Positions 1 through 7,003 of a stretch of DNA of 15,869 nucleotides are shown in pieces (position 1 is the first letter of the stretch; every line of letters begins with the position of its first letter). The stretch covers positions 1-15,869 of the forward strand of contig CALEGD010000081.1 of assembly GCA_937877075.1 (NCBI GenBank). Direction: 5' to 3'. The notes under the pieces were generated by a model. It was not told the origin of the DNA, did not search any database, and worked only from the letters and a program-made list of their open reading frames with translations. Source of the stretch: an uncultured Acholeplasmatales bacterium. Lineage in GTDB: Bacteria; Bacillota_I; Bacilli_A; ML615J-28; CAG-698. The translations under genes were made by a program, and so were the position numbers.

Positions 1-83
1 TCATAAAAGTTTATTCCCGCTCCGCCTGTTCTATTCAGTTTTCAAAGACCTTATTTTTTTGCTGTATTTCTAATTTTGCAGCA
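1..83 (-). ncRNA. rRNA operon leader with boxA-like element (16S gene expected just off the left edge)
   Basis: Transcribed leftwards from the two promoters at 90-214. Positions 31-52 on the minus strand read AAGGTCTTTGAAAACTGAAT, closely matching the CTTTGAAAACTGAA motif that sits in rRNA leaders and spacers of low-GC Gram-positives, where boxA recruits the Nus antitermination factors. The last bases before the edge (ACTTTTATGA on the minus strand) are what usually precedes the GAGTTTGATCCTGGCTCAG start of 16S rRNA in this group. No coding frame is present. The rRNA gene itself is outside the window, so its identity is inferred; a 23S or orphan rRNA unit is the alternative. Confidence 0.7.
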
Positions 84-89
84 TTAATT

Positions 90-118
90 ATTATACTACA
101 TGATAAATCGATTGTCAA
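90..118 (-). promoter_or_regulatory. Proximal rRNA-type promoter (P2), full consensus
   Basis: On the minus strand TTGACA (113-118) is followed by 17 bp and TATAAT (90-95), a six-of-six match to both sigma-A hexamers at optimal spacing. A/T tracts lie upstream at about 119-150, resembling an UP element. The start site would fall near 82-84, leading into the boxA leader. Together with the identical upstream promoter this is the tandem arrangement of Bacillus rRNA operons. Confidence 0.85.
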
Positions 119-185
119 CGGTTTTTTCGCTTTTTGAAAATTTTATTAACAACGCATGTAGCCATCCTACTGCAAAGCCTTATAT

Positions 186-214
186 ATTATATACTATTTC
201 GGTTTTAATGTCAA
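186..214 (-). promoter_or_regulatory. Distal rRNA-type promoter (P1), full consensus
   Basis: On the minus strand TTGACA (209-214), 17 bp, TATAAT (186-191): again a complete consensus sigma-A promoter. An A/T-rich UP-like stretch lies upstream at 215-240. The start site would fall near 178-180, possibly on a G; B. subtilis rRNA promoters are known to start with and sense GTP, but this cannot be decided from sequence. The prs terminator at 272-300 insulates it from the upstream operon. Confidence 0.85.
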
Positions 215-271
215 ACAAAATTGAGGGTTTTTTAAAAATATTATTCCCAATTTCAGGAAATTAATACTTCA

Positions 272-300
272 TCAAAAAGAGAAGCACGCCTGAGGCGTGC
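272..300 (-). terminator. Rho-independent terminator after prs
   Basis: Minus-strand RNA forms a 7-bp GC-rich stem, GCACGCC (294-300) with GGCGTGC (284-290), around a 3-nt loop, followed by a U-rich run (UUCUCUUUUU, 274-283). It begins 7 nt after the prs stop codon and ends the housekeeping operon before the rRNA promoters. Confidence 0.9.
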
Positions 301-307
301 CGACCTT

Positions 308-1279
308 TTAATAACGTTGATTCGGATCGTATTGAAAGAGTACACTGACTGATTTATCATCAATAATATTGAGCACTCCTTGACCTAACACCTTCGCTAT
401 CGATAATTGTACAATTTTATCCGTTTTTTTCGATTCTGGAAGTTTAATCGAATTTGTAGTTACAAACTCGGTAATTAAAGAAGAATTTATCCTCTCAACG
501 GCATTACCAGATAATACCGGATGTGTAGCAACCAAATAAACTTCTTTGGCCCCGGCTTTCTTTAAAGCTTCCGTAGCTACAGTTACAGTTCCGGCCGTAT
601 CAACAATATCATCAACAAGGATACAAGTTTTGCCATCAACATCACCAATGATATTCATAACCTCAGCAACATTAGGTTCCGGACGACGCTTGTCAATAAT
701 TGCGATGGGGGCTGAAAAATTTAAAGCGAACTTTCTGGCTCTGGTTGTTCCTCCGTGATCGGGAGAGACAATCACTATATCCTTAAGATTCTTTCTTTTC
801 AAATAAGCAACCATAATTGGTGCCGCTTCAAAATTATCAATTGGGATATTGAAAAAGCCTTGAATCTGAGCAGCATGCAAATCCATTGCAATAATCCTGG
901 TTGCACCGGCAACCGTCAGCAGGTCTGCTATTAATTTTGCTGAGATAGGATGCCTGGCTAACGCTTTTCGATCCTGACGGGAATATCCGTAATAAGGCAT
1001 AATAATATTGATCGTTTTTGCGGATGCTCTTTTTAAAGCATCGATCAAAATCAAAAGTTCCATATAATGCTCATTAACCGGATATGAGGTTGACTGAACC
1101 ACAAAAACATGATGTCCGCGGACAGTTTCAGAAATGTTGATACTAACTTCGCCATCTGAAAAATGCGTTACAGTACAATCAGCTAAAGAAATACCCATAT
1201 AATCAGCTATTTCTTGCGCTAAATCGGGATTAGAATTCAAGGTAAATAATTTCACCTTTGAACCGTGAACTATTGCCAT
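308..1279 (-). CDS. prs: Ribose-phosphate pyrophosphokinase (PRPP synthetase)
   Basis: Makes 5-phosphoribosyl-1-pyrophosphate from ribose 5-phosphate and ATP, the precursor of purines, pyrimidines, NAD and several amino acids; cytosolic. The 323-residue product is close to the family's usual 315-320. Visible landmarks are YSRQDRKALARHPISAKL (residues 99-116), the MDLHAAQIQGFF stretch with the metal/ATP-binding His134 (132-143), the flexible-loop DKRRPEPN (196-203) and the PRPP-binding loop ILVDDIVDTAGT (220-231). The ATG start follows an AGGAGG ribosome-binding site (1286-1291). It is the last gene of the rnmV-prs cluster, 78 nt after glmU as in B. subtilis, and has its own promoter in that gap. 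Nothing in it looks damaged. Confidence 0.98.
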   Translation of the reverse strand: MAIVHGSKVKLFTLNSNPDLAQEIADYMGISLADCTVTHFSDGEVSINISETVRGHHVFVVQSTSYPVNEHYMELLILIDALKRASAKTINIIMPYYGYSRQDRKALARHPISAKLIADLLTVAGATRIIAMDLHAAQIQGFFNIPIDNFEAAPIMVAYLKRKNLKDIVIVSPDHGGTTRARKFALNFSAPIAIIDKRRPEPNVAEVMNIIGDVDGKTCILVDDIVDTAGTVTVATEALKKAGAKEVYLVATHPVLSGNAVERINSSLITEFVTTNSIKLPESKKTDKIVQLSIAKVLGQGVLNIIDDKSVSVLFQYDPNQRY

Positions 1280-1306
1280 TAAAAGCCTCCTATTGCATTC
1301 CCTTAT

Positions 1307-1336
1307 ATTATACCCTATGAAAAGAATGATTTCAAT
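1307..1336 (-). promoter_or_regulatory. Internal sigma-A promoter for prs
   Basis: Within the 78-nt glmU-prs gap the minus strand has TTGAAA (1331-1336), 18 bp, TATAAT (1307-1312). The -10 is perfect and the -35 is five of six. The start would fall near 1300, about 20 nt ahead of the prs start codon and just upstream of its AGGAGG site. It would let PRPP synthesis continue independently of the upstream genes. Confidence 0.65.
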
Positions 1337-1357
1337 CGGAATTTGCGATAAAACGCT

Positions 1358-2404
1358 TTAGTCAAAATCTTTCCTCATCCCGAATTTTTGATTAATGATT
1401 TCATTATCTAATACATCTACAAAAGGCCCGACGGTTTTATCTTCGGAAATATCAGAATCCTTGACGCGGGAATACCTAACGAGTGTCCCCTGACCGATTT
1501 GAGAATTATTAATTTCCGTATGGGGTCCGATTACCGCACCTTTTTTAATCCGACTATTACCTACAATTATAGAACCCGGCAGAATGAAACAACCAGATTC
1601 AATTTCCGCTTCAATACCGATAACAACAGTGCGAGGATTATGTATGGTAACTCCAGAAAGCAAATGTTTTTTAATAATTTTATCTTGAAGATAATTTTCA
1701 ATCTGCATTAGCTGATATTTATCATTAGCTCCGCTGATTTCCCAATAATCTTCGGCAGTGTAACCAGAAATTCGGAAGCCTTTTTCTCTGAAAATTCGGA
1801 CAATATCCGTCAAATAATATTCGTTTTGACGATTATTGCTTTTGATTTCGTTTATAGAAGCAAATAATTTCTGATTATCGACTAAATAAATAGAAGAATT
1901 AATTTCTGTTATCTTCTTCTGTTCTTCTGTGCAATCCTTTTCTTCCACAATTCTTTCAATATCCCGGTTTTGATTACGAATTATTCTTCCGTATCCAAAA
2001 GGTTCGGGGTGATTAGTGGTAAGGACAGTTAAATCGGCATCCGTTTGAGCATGATACTCAATGAGCTGCGAATAGGTTTCGGAAGTTATCATCGGCATAT
2101 CGCCAATCGCAATCAGGGTTGTTCCTTTAAAATCGCGTAGAAGATGCTCCGCCATCAAAACTGCATGAGCAGTGCCTAGTTGTTCTGCCTGATAAACAAA
2201 TTTAGTTTTACGGGCTAAAATAGATTCAAGAACCTCTTTTTTATATCCTACTACTGTAATTATTTCTTCCACTTTCGCGGCTCTTAAACTATCCACTACA
2301 TATTCAACCATAGCTTTATCAATTATTTGATGGGCACATTTAGGCAACTCCGTATGCATTCTCGTTCCTTTTCCGGCAGCCAACACTATTGCTTTTACTT
2401 CCAT
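1358..2404 (-). CDS. glmU: UDP-GlcNAc pyrophosphorylase domain protein, C-terminally truncated GlmU
   Basis: Full GlmU (about 456 residues) acetylates glucosamine-1-P and then uridylates GlcNAc-1-P to UDP-GlcNAc, the precursor of peptidoglycan and amino-sugar glycans. Here the uridylyltransferase half is intact: LAAGKGTRM (8-16), LPK (20-22), QAEQLGTAHA (72-81), GDMP (101-104), GYGR (137-140), EINSSIY (167-173), NEYYLTD (194-200). A left-handed beta-helix begins near residue 250, but the protein ends at 348, shortly after GPF (326-328). The acetyltransferase residues (E. coli Arg333, Lys351, His363, Tyr366 and beyond) are missing or replaced. The 78 nt after the stop hold the prs promoter and no coding remnant, so this is a clean shortening. 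The ATG has an AAGGAG site overlapping the end of spoVG, 14 nt upstream. Acetyl transfer must be absent or supplied by another gene. Confidence 0.92.
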   Translation of the reverse strand: MEVKAIVLAAGKGTRMHTELPKCAHQIIDKAMVEYVVDSLRAAKVEEIITVVGYKKEVLESILARKTKFVYQAEQLGTAHAVLMAEHLLRDFKGTTLIAIGDMPMITSETYSQLIEYHAQTDADLTVLTTNHPEPFGYGRIIRNQNRDIERIVEEKDCTEEQKKITEINSSIYLVDNQKLFASINEIKSNNRQNEYYLTDIVRIFREKGFRISGYTAEDYWEISGANDKYQLMQIENYLQDKIIKKHLLSGVTIHNPRTVVIGIEAEIESGCFILPGSIIVGNSRIKKGAVIGPHTEINNSQIGQGTLVRYSRVKDSDISEDKTVGPFVDVLDNEIINQKFGMRKDFD

Positions 2405-2418
2405 AAAAAACTCCTTTT

Positions 2419-2730
2419 CTAACTTTCTTCCTGTTCTTGAACTTGTTCATCCTTAAGGTCATCTTCTTGAAGTTTTTCTTCATCCTTGCGACTGTATTCC
2501 GCAAGAACAGCAGTTACAATCTGATTACGCATTTCCGCCGTAATTGGGTGAGCGATATCTTTAAAGACACCGTTTTTCTTTACGGCAGGCATGACAACAA
2601 ACAAACCTGTTTCACCTTCAATAACTTTCAAGCCGTGTACCATAAATGCATTTTCAAGAGTGATTGTTGCTGTTGCTCTGAGTTTCTCTTTACCTTCAAT
2701 CATATAAACCTTTACTTCGGTAACATTCAT
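2419..2730 (-). CDS. spoVG: SpoVG-family nucleic-acid-binding regulator
   Basis: SpoVG proteins are small RNA/DNA-binding regulators, named for sporulation stage V but widely conserved in non-sporulating low-GC bacteria, where they affect envelope, virulence or metabolic genes. The 103-residue product keeps the family core: RATATITLENAF (18-29), HGLKVIEGETGLFVVMP (32-48), and DIAHPITAEMRNQI (58-71). The C-terminal 20 residues are a charged tail rich in Glu, Lys and Gln, as is common. Its place directly before glmU matches B. subtilis. The ATG is preceded by AAAGGA about 9 nt upstream; the stop is TAG. No convincing sigma-H promoter is visible upstream, so it is probably co-transcribed with ispE. 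Confidence 0.95.
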   Translation of the reverse strand: MNVTEVKVYMIEGKEKLRATATITLENAFMVHGLKVIEGETGLFVVMPAVKKNGVFKDIAHPITAEMRNQIVTAVLAEYSRKDEEKLQEDDLKDEQVQEQEES

Positions 2731-2760
2731 ACTTCTAATTCCTTTCTTTTAGTTTTGAAA

Positions 2761-2776
2761 TTACGGTTTTCCGTAA
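2761..2776 (-). repeat. Small perfect inverted repeat between ispE and spoVG
   Basis: TTACGG and CCGTAA (6 bp each) flank a 4-nt A/T loop in the 62-nt gap between the ispE-fusion stop and spoVG. No strong U-run follows on the minus strand, so it is not a convincing terminator. It may be an RNA-processing or mRNA-stability stem, or a protein-binding palindrome. Confidence 0.35.
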
Positions 2777-2792
2777 ATAAGTGGCAACAGAA

Positions 2793-5333
2793 TTAAGAAA
2801 TCAGAATTCTGTAGCTGTCCTTTTTACCGATGTGAGCTGGTACTTGCCAGATAAACGACGTGTAAAAGAAATACTTGTTTGTCCTCTGATCCTTACCAAT
2901 CCCCAACAAATTTTGCCTATGGAAGGAACTTCCCGTCAACATCCTGGTAACTCCAAATTCAAATTTGTCCATCTTCGTATCGCCCCTTACGATAATCTCG
3001 CGAGGAAAGCAATAGAAACAATCCAATCGGTTATGAAAAATATCGTTGAAAATCATAACCGAACTTTGCGTCTTATTTACAATGGTTTTAATGGTTTTTT
3101 CACAAACCTTCCCAGAATTCCTAATTTTCCGATAGAATATGTCTCCGGCCAATAAACGCTCAAAACCTGCTCTTCCCCGTAAGGATGGATCACCCTCATT
3201 CAAAAGATGGATTCCCAGTATGTGAGGAAGATGCTCGGTTTTAAACTCTACCGGAATATCAACACCGTTTAGATTAAAGTTTATGTACTTCCCGCCGAAG
3301 AATCTCTGAAAATAATGTGCGATGTCAATAAAATCATACTGCTTAAAAATACTCCCCCCACTGTTTAATAGTAATAATCCTTCGCAATCTTGATCCCTCA
3401 CAACCACCTCAATCATCTTTCGTTTTTTCCGTTTTCGATAAGGAGCTTGATCGGGATACTCAACCCCTTCCTCAAAATTTTCAAAAGGACTACTCTCATC
3501 ATATTCATATTCTTCATCAATTGATGAAGATGGAATAACTTTAAGAATCTTACTTTTACTTTGTTGATGAACAATCTCCGTTTTTAATAAAGTTTCCAAA
3601 TTATCATTTAATTTAAAATGAAATTTTAGGAGTCTGTTTATCCTTGAAACCTGCTTTTCATAACGGCAAATTATTATTAAGCTAAGACCGTCTAAAGCAA
3701 GATAAACTCCGGTCGCTCCGTTATTTAAAGCTATATTTTTGATTTTCTCTAAATAATTTCTACCTTTATAATCTCCAATTTTTCTGGCTTCAAACTTCTC
3801 AATGCCGTTAAAAGCATTTGTTGCCATTTTATAAAAATTCTCTTCGGAAATACCCTCCAATACTGCCTCTAATTGCGATGTGTCGGTATCTGCTTGTCTG
3901 GTATGGCGAGGGCTTTGATAATTTTTAAGATTTAAATCAACCAAAAGCACATAACCAAAGACGGCATTTCCAAAATCTTTGAACTTGTCCGTTTTTGAAT
4001 CGTAAACAACCGTATGATTATCTTTATATAGGCGGACGCGATTTGAAAAAAGTGAGAATAATTTTTCGGTATCGCTTCCGAAATCAGCTAATGCATTAAT
4101 GATTGTACAAAGATAATTATCATTGGAAATAAGTCCGAATTTATTTCTAACCGATTCCTTGATAGTTATCCTGAGACCATAACCCAATAATTTAGAAATT
4201 TCACTGATAATAATTTCAAGTTCTTTTCTACTGCTTCCGTCAGTGAAAATAAGTTCTGAATAAGGTTGATCAAATTTCTGAATAATGACATTATCCCATA
4301 AACTCAGCGGAGTAAGAATAATTTTAGAATGGTTTAGGATTTTTTGATATCCAAGAGGCAGCATAGCGTAGGCTTTGCTTTCGGTTTGAGCAATAATATT
4401 TGCTTTTTTTGAACTTTTAATCTCTTTTTCAAAACTTGTTTTTTTTGCTCGCCGAGAACTTCTGATAGTTTGAACGCTTGCTTCCCATTTTTGTGCGGTT
4501 TGGGGATATTTCTTTTTTATGAGATTTATGAAGCGCTGAAGAACATGTTGAGCATTCCTCTCACTGTTTAAACAAAGACCAAAAACAGCAGGGCCGCTTC
4601 CGCTCATCACCGAACCTAAAGCTCCGGCAGTAAGCAAGTCTCTTTTTACCTCCGCAATTTCACTCCTTTTAACTCCCTTTTCTAAGTCATTGAAGAGATT
4701 TTCGGAAATCTGATCAAGCGCCCCTTCTCCAACCGCATCCTGTAAATCTTCAATACATCGAGAATTTTCGTGATGAACTGAAAAGTTTCTAAATATTTCA
4801 GCGGTCGAATTTCGAAAAGGAGGTAAAACGAGAATTAGATATGTAAAAGGCATATCTTCAATAAATTCTAACTTTTCACCTCGTCCTTTGACTCTGGCAG
4901 TTCTATTATAAATACAAAAAGGAACATCGCTTCCCAGTTCGAAACCAATTTTTGCAAGATCATCATCAGACAATCCCAGACTCCACAACTTGTTCATCGC
5001 CCTCAGAGTCGCCGCACAGTCGGCGCTGCCGCCACCCAAACCGGCTTGTTCCGGAATTCTTTTAACAATTCTAACTTTGACGCCACGTTTGATTCCAAAT
5101 CTTTCACGTAAAATCATTATTGCTTTATAGACCAGATTCGATTCTGGATTTAAATGTTTAAGTGTTTCACATTCAATGATTATATTATTACCCTCAAGGT
5201 TATCTTCAAAATAGAGTTCATCATAAAGATTGACGCTAGTCATAATCATATCTAGGTCATGATAGCCGTCTTCGCGCTTTCTGAGTACTTCAAGTCCAAG
5301 ATTAATTTTTGCATATCCTTTTTCGATAACCAT
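2793..5333 (-). CDS. ispE: 4-diphosphocytidyl-2-C-methyl-D-erythritol kinase with duplicated degenerate GHMP domain and extra C-terminal domain
   Basis: IspE phosphorylates CDP-methylerythritol in the MEP isoprenoid pathway. Residues 1-290 form a complete enzyme: AYAKINLGL with Lys9, the ATP-binding loop GLGGGSAD (98-105), Asp136 in GSDVPF, and SGSGPAVFGL (244-253). Normal IspE ends there at about 280-300; this frame continues to 846. Residues 318-575 resemble a second copy: AYAMLPLGY (321-329) matches AYAKINLGL, SLWDNVII (344-351) matches NLYDELYF, FGLISNDNY (399-407) replaces the Gly-rich loop, and ISEENFYKMATNAFNGIEK (495-513) matches ISENLFNDLEKG. Lys9 becomes Met, the Gly-rich loop is lost, and the SGSGPAVFGL motif becomes ALDGLSLIII, so it should be catalytically dead. 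An acidic stretch (605-629) and a basic one (632-639) then lead to a roughly 200-residue domain I do not firmly recognise. The ATG has an AGGAG site 12 nt after yabG. Kinase identity is firm; the rest is inference. Confidence 0.93.
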   Translation of the reverse strand: MVIEKGYAKINLGLEVLRKREDGYHDLDMIMTSVNLYDELYFEDNLEGNNIIIECETLKHLNPESNLVYKAIMILRERFGIKRGVKVRIVKRIPEQAGLGGGSADCAATLRAMNKLWSLGLSDDDLAKIGFELGSDVPFCIYNRTARVKGRGEKLEFIEDMPFTYLILVLPPFRNSTAEIFRNFSVHHENSRCIEDLQDAVGEGALDQISENLFNDLEKGVKRSEIAEVKRDLLTAGALGSVMSGSGPAVFGLCLNSERNAQHVLQRFINLIKKKYPQTAQKWEASVQTIRSSRRAKKTSFEKEIKSSKKANIIAQTESKAYAMLPLGYQKILNHSKIILTPLSLWDNVIIQKFDQPYSELIFTDGSSRKELEIIISEISKLLGYGLRITIKESVRNKFGLISNDNYLCTIINALADFGSDTEKLFSLFSNRVRLYKDNHTVVYDSKTDKFKDFGNAVFGYVLLVDLNLKNYQSPRHTRQADTDTSQLEAVLEGISEENFYKMATNAFNGIEKFEARKIGDYKGRNYLEKIKNIALNNGATGVYLALDGLSLIIICRYEKQVSRINRLLKFHFKLNDNLETLLKTEIVHQQSKSKILKVIPSSSIDEEYEYDESSPFENFEEGVEYPDQAPYRKRKKRKMIEVVVRDQDCEGLLLLNSGGSIFKQYDFIDIAHYFQRFFGGKYINFNLNGVDIPVEFKTEHLPHILGIHLLNEGDPSLRGRAGFERLLAGDIFYRKIRNSGKVCEKTIKTIVNKTQSSVMIFNDIFHNRLDCFYCFPREIIVRGDTKMDKFEFGVTRMLTGSSFHRQNLLGIGKDQRTNKYFFYTSFIWQVPAHIGKKDSYRILIS

Positions 5334-5345
5334 TTTTTGCTCCTG

Positions 5346-6116
5346 TCAGACAAATAATTTCATTTTACCGAAGGTTTCCAGCCCTCCAAAAGCTTCACTT
5401 CCTTTTTCAATATATCTTAAAGCTTCACTTAAATTTACAATTTTATTAAAAGCAGTTGTCGCAGTTTTAATGGCAATTACTGCTGGATCAAAAGTATGTA
5501 TATTTATCCTTTTAGGGCTACTGGCAAAATCGGCACCGCTCGCAATCAGAGCTTCAAAGTTAGATTGACAAGCACCGGCAATTACTACAACATCACCCCT
5601 CGATTTTATTTGTCTTATCTTTCTAACCGCTTTTGAATAATTTAGGGAATTGGTATAGTTTTCTAAACCTTTCAATCCCTTCTGATTATAAACATCATGA
5701 CCGGTTAACACAACAATATCCGGAGTAAGTTTGAAAACCAGATTTTGAATCTGCTCATGAATTTGATTTTCTTTAATCGTAATTCCGTTTGCGAAAACCC
5801 CGATTTCTTTATATAATTGAAGACACTTGTCTAAATATTTTTGGTCACCGTCAATATGAAGCACAGTTCCGAGAAGATAGTTTTTATTGGCTCTCTTTTT
5901 AGTATTGGCAATACTTAAAAAATACTTCTGGTCTTTCTTATTTTCAATTTCTACTTCTTCATCCGTTGCCGGTCGCAGCTCATCCAAAGCAACTATTTTT
6001 CGAATACGGTAATGCAGACCGGATATATATACCTTATCCGTATTAACGATTTCATCAATAAGATAAATTATCTTCTTCTCATCAGCTTTAAGAACTACAA
6101 AACTTGATGTTTCCAC
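5346..6116 (-). CDS. yabG: YabG-family sporulation-type protease
   Basis: YabG is a cysteine-type protease known from endospore formers, where it processes spore-coat and cortex-associated proteins late in sporulation. The 256-residue product is a little short of the usual 280-300. It has a small N-terminal beta-rich segment (1-50) and then the family signature: GTVLHIDGDQKYLDKCLQLY (83-102), DIVVLTGHD (133-141), VVIAGACQSNFEALIASGA (177-195) and DFASSPKRINIH (196-207). His140 and Cys183 are the likely catalytic pair. The start is GTG, with AGGTGG 4 nt upstream; no ATG suits. The stop is TGA. It lies between rsmA and ispE as in B. subtilis, without the veg and sspF genes found there. No other clear sporulation-only gene is in the window. 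Confidence 0.92.
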   Translation of the reverse strand: METSSFVVLKADEKKIIYLIDEIVNTDKVYISGLHYRIRKIVALDELRPATDEEVEIENKKDQKYFLSIANTKKRANKNYLLGTVLHIDGDQKYLDKCLQLYKEIGVFANGITIKENQIHEQIQNLVFKLTPDIVVLTGHDVYNQKGLKGLENYTNSLNYSKAVRKIRQIKSRGDVVVIAGACQSNFEALIASGADFASSPKRINIHTFDPAVIAIKTATTAFNKIVNLSEALRYIEKGSEAFGGLETFGKMKLFV

Positions 6117-6148
6117 ACTACCACCTATATTAAGTTATGATATTCTCC

Positions 6149-7003
6149 TTAATTAGGTGCTTCAAAGATATTCTTGTAAAGAGTAGCTATTTGTTCCAAA
6201 CTTAAATTTTCACTGCGAATATTCTCGTTTAAATCAATTTCTTTGATATATTCTTGTATTCTTTCTTTTGAAAGACGATATGCACGAACAAGGTTATTTG
6301 CTAAGGTTTTTCGTTTTTGAGAAAAAATATTCCGAATAAACTTTAGAAAAGCAAATTCATTGTTAATTCCAAAATTAAGTTTTTTCTTATTTAGCCTAAT
6401 AATTACACTATCCACCTGTGGTCGTGGTAAAAATGAGTTTCTAGAAACCTGAAAAAGAATCCTTGCATCGGTCCGATAGTCCATTAATACAGAAAGGGAG
6501 CCATAATCTTTTGTTCCTTTCTTAGCAACCAACCGCTCTCCAACTTCCTTTTGAATCATAAAGTAAAACTCTTCAATCGGATTTTCTTCTTCCAAAAACT
6601 TTAAGATAATCGGAGTCGTTATATAATAAGGTAGATTACTAACTACAATAACCCTTTTACAGTCATCAAAATAGTTCATATCTTGCTTTAAATCTGTTTT
6701 CAAAAAATCTTGATTAATAACTTTAAAGTTATTGAATGCTTTCAATTCTTCTTGAAGAACCGCAATTAGATTCCGATCAATTTCATAAGCCAAAACCTTT
6801 CGGAAACTTTCCAGTAAAAGCTCGGTTAGAGCGCCGATTCCGGGACCAATTTCAATAACTCCGGTTTCTTTATCCGGCCCAGCTTCATTTACAATTTTTT
6901 TAAGAATGTTCTCATCAATAAGAAAATTCTGACCAAAGCCTTTTTTGGCTTTCAATTGATATTTATCAAGGATTGCTTGAGTTTTTTTTATATTTCCAAT
7001 CAT
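6149..7003 (-). CDS. rsmA: 16S rRNA (adenine1518-N6/adenine1519-N6)-dimethyltransferase
   Basis: RsmA/KsgA dimethylates two adjacent adenines in the 3'-terminal helix of 16S rRNA using S-adenosylmethionine, a late check on small-subunit assembly; its loss gives kasugamycin resistance. The 284-residue product is of normal length. It shows KKGFGQNFLID (20-30), the SAM-binding motif EIGPGIGALT (51-60), the catalytic NLPYYITTPI (123-132), QKEVGER (151-157) and the FLPRPQVDS signature (191-199). The ATG overlaps the rnmV stop in an ATGA arrangement (7000-7003), with AAGGAAG just upstream inside rnmV, so the two are translationally coupled. Pairing with the 5S rRNA maturase is the conserved Firmicute arrangement. 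Confidence 0.98.
   Translation of the reverse strand: MIGNIKKTQAILDKYQLKAKKGFGQNFLIDENILKKIVNEAGPDKETGVIEIGPGIGALTELLLESFRKVLAYEIDRNLIAVLQEELKAFNNFKVINQDFLKTDLKQDMNYFDDCKRVIVVSNLPYYITTPIILKFLEEENPIEEFYFMIQKEVGERLVAKKGTKDYGSLSVLMDYRTDARILFQVSRNSFLPRPQVDSVIIRLNKKKLNFGINNEFAFLKFIRNIFSQKRKTLANNLVRAYRLSKERIQEYIKEIDLNENIRSENLSLEQIATLYKNIFEAPN

Noticed and set aside
1280..1357. Possible remnant of the lost GlmU C-terminus after the stop codon
   Set aside because: The 78 nt contain a promoter and the prs ribosome-binding site; no beta-helix hexapeptide pattern is visible in any frame, so a simple frameshift or nonsense mutation is not supported.
2761..2776. Inverted repeat as an ispE terminator
   Set aside because: Stem is only 6 bp and lacks a U-run, so it was listed as a repeat instead of a terminator.
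2781..3155. Plus-strand open frame of 124 codons antisense to the end of the ispE fusion
   Set aside because: No ribosome-binding site or recognisable motif, and it lies wholly opposite a long continuous minus-strand gene; most likely a shadow frame.
2793..5333. Possibility that the 846-residue frame is two genes joined by an assembly error
   Set aside because: The frame is continuous, no ribosome-binding site or stop occurs near residue 300, and base composition does not change; it is kept as a fusion, though raw reads could still overturn this.
6143..6148. AAGGAG sequence at the end of rsmA, about 27 nt before the yabG GTG
   Set aside because: No ATG, GTG or TTG follows at a usable distance in the yabG frame; the nearer AGGTGG explains the start.
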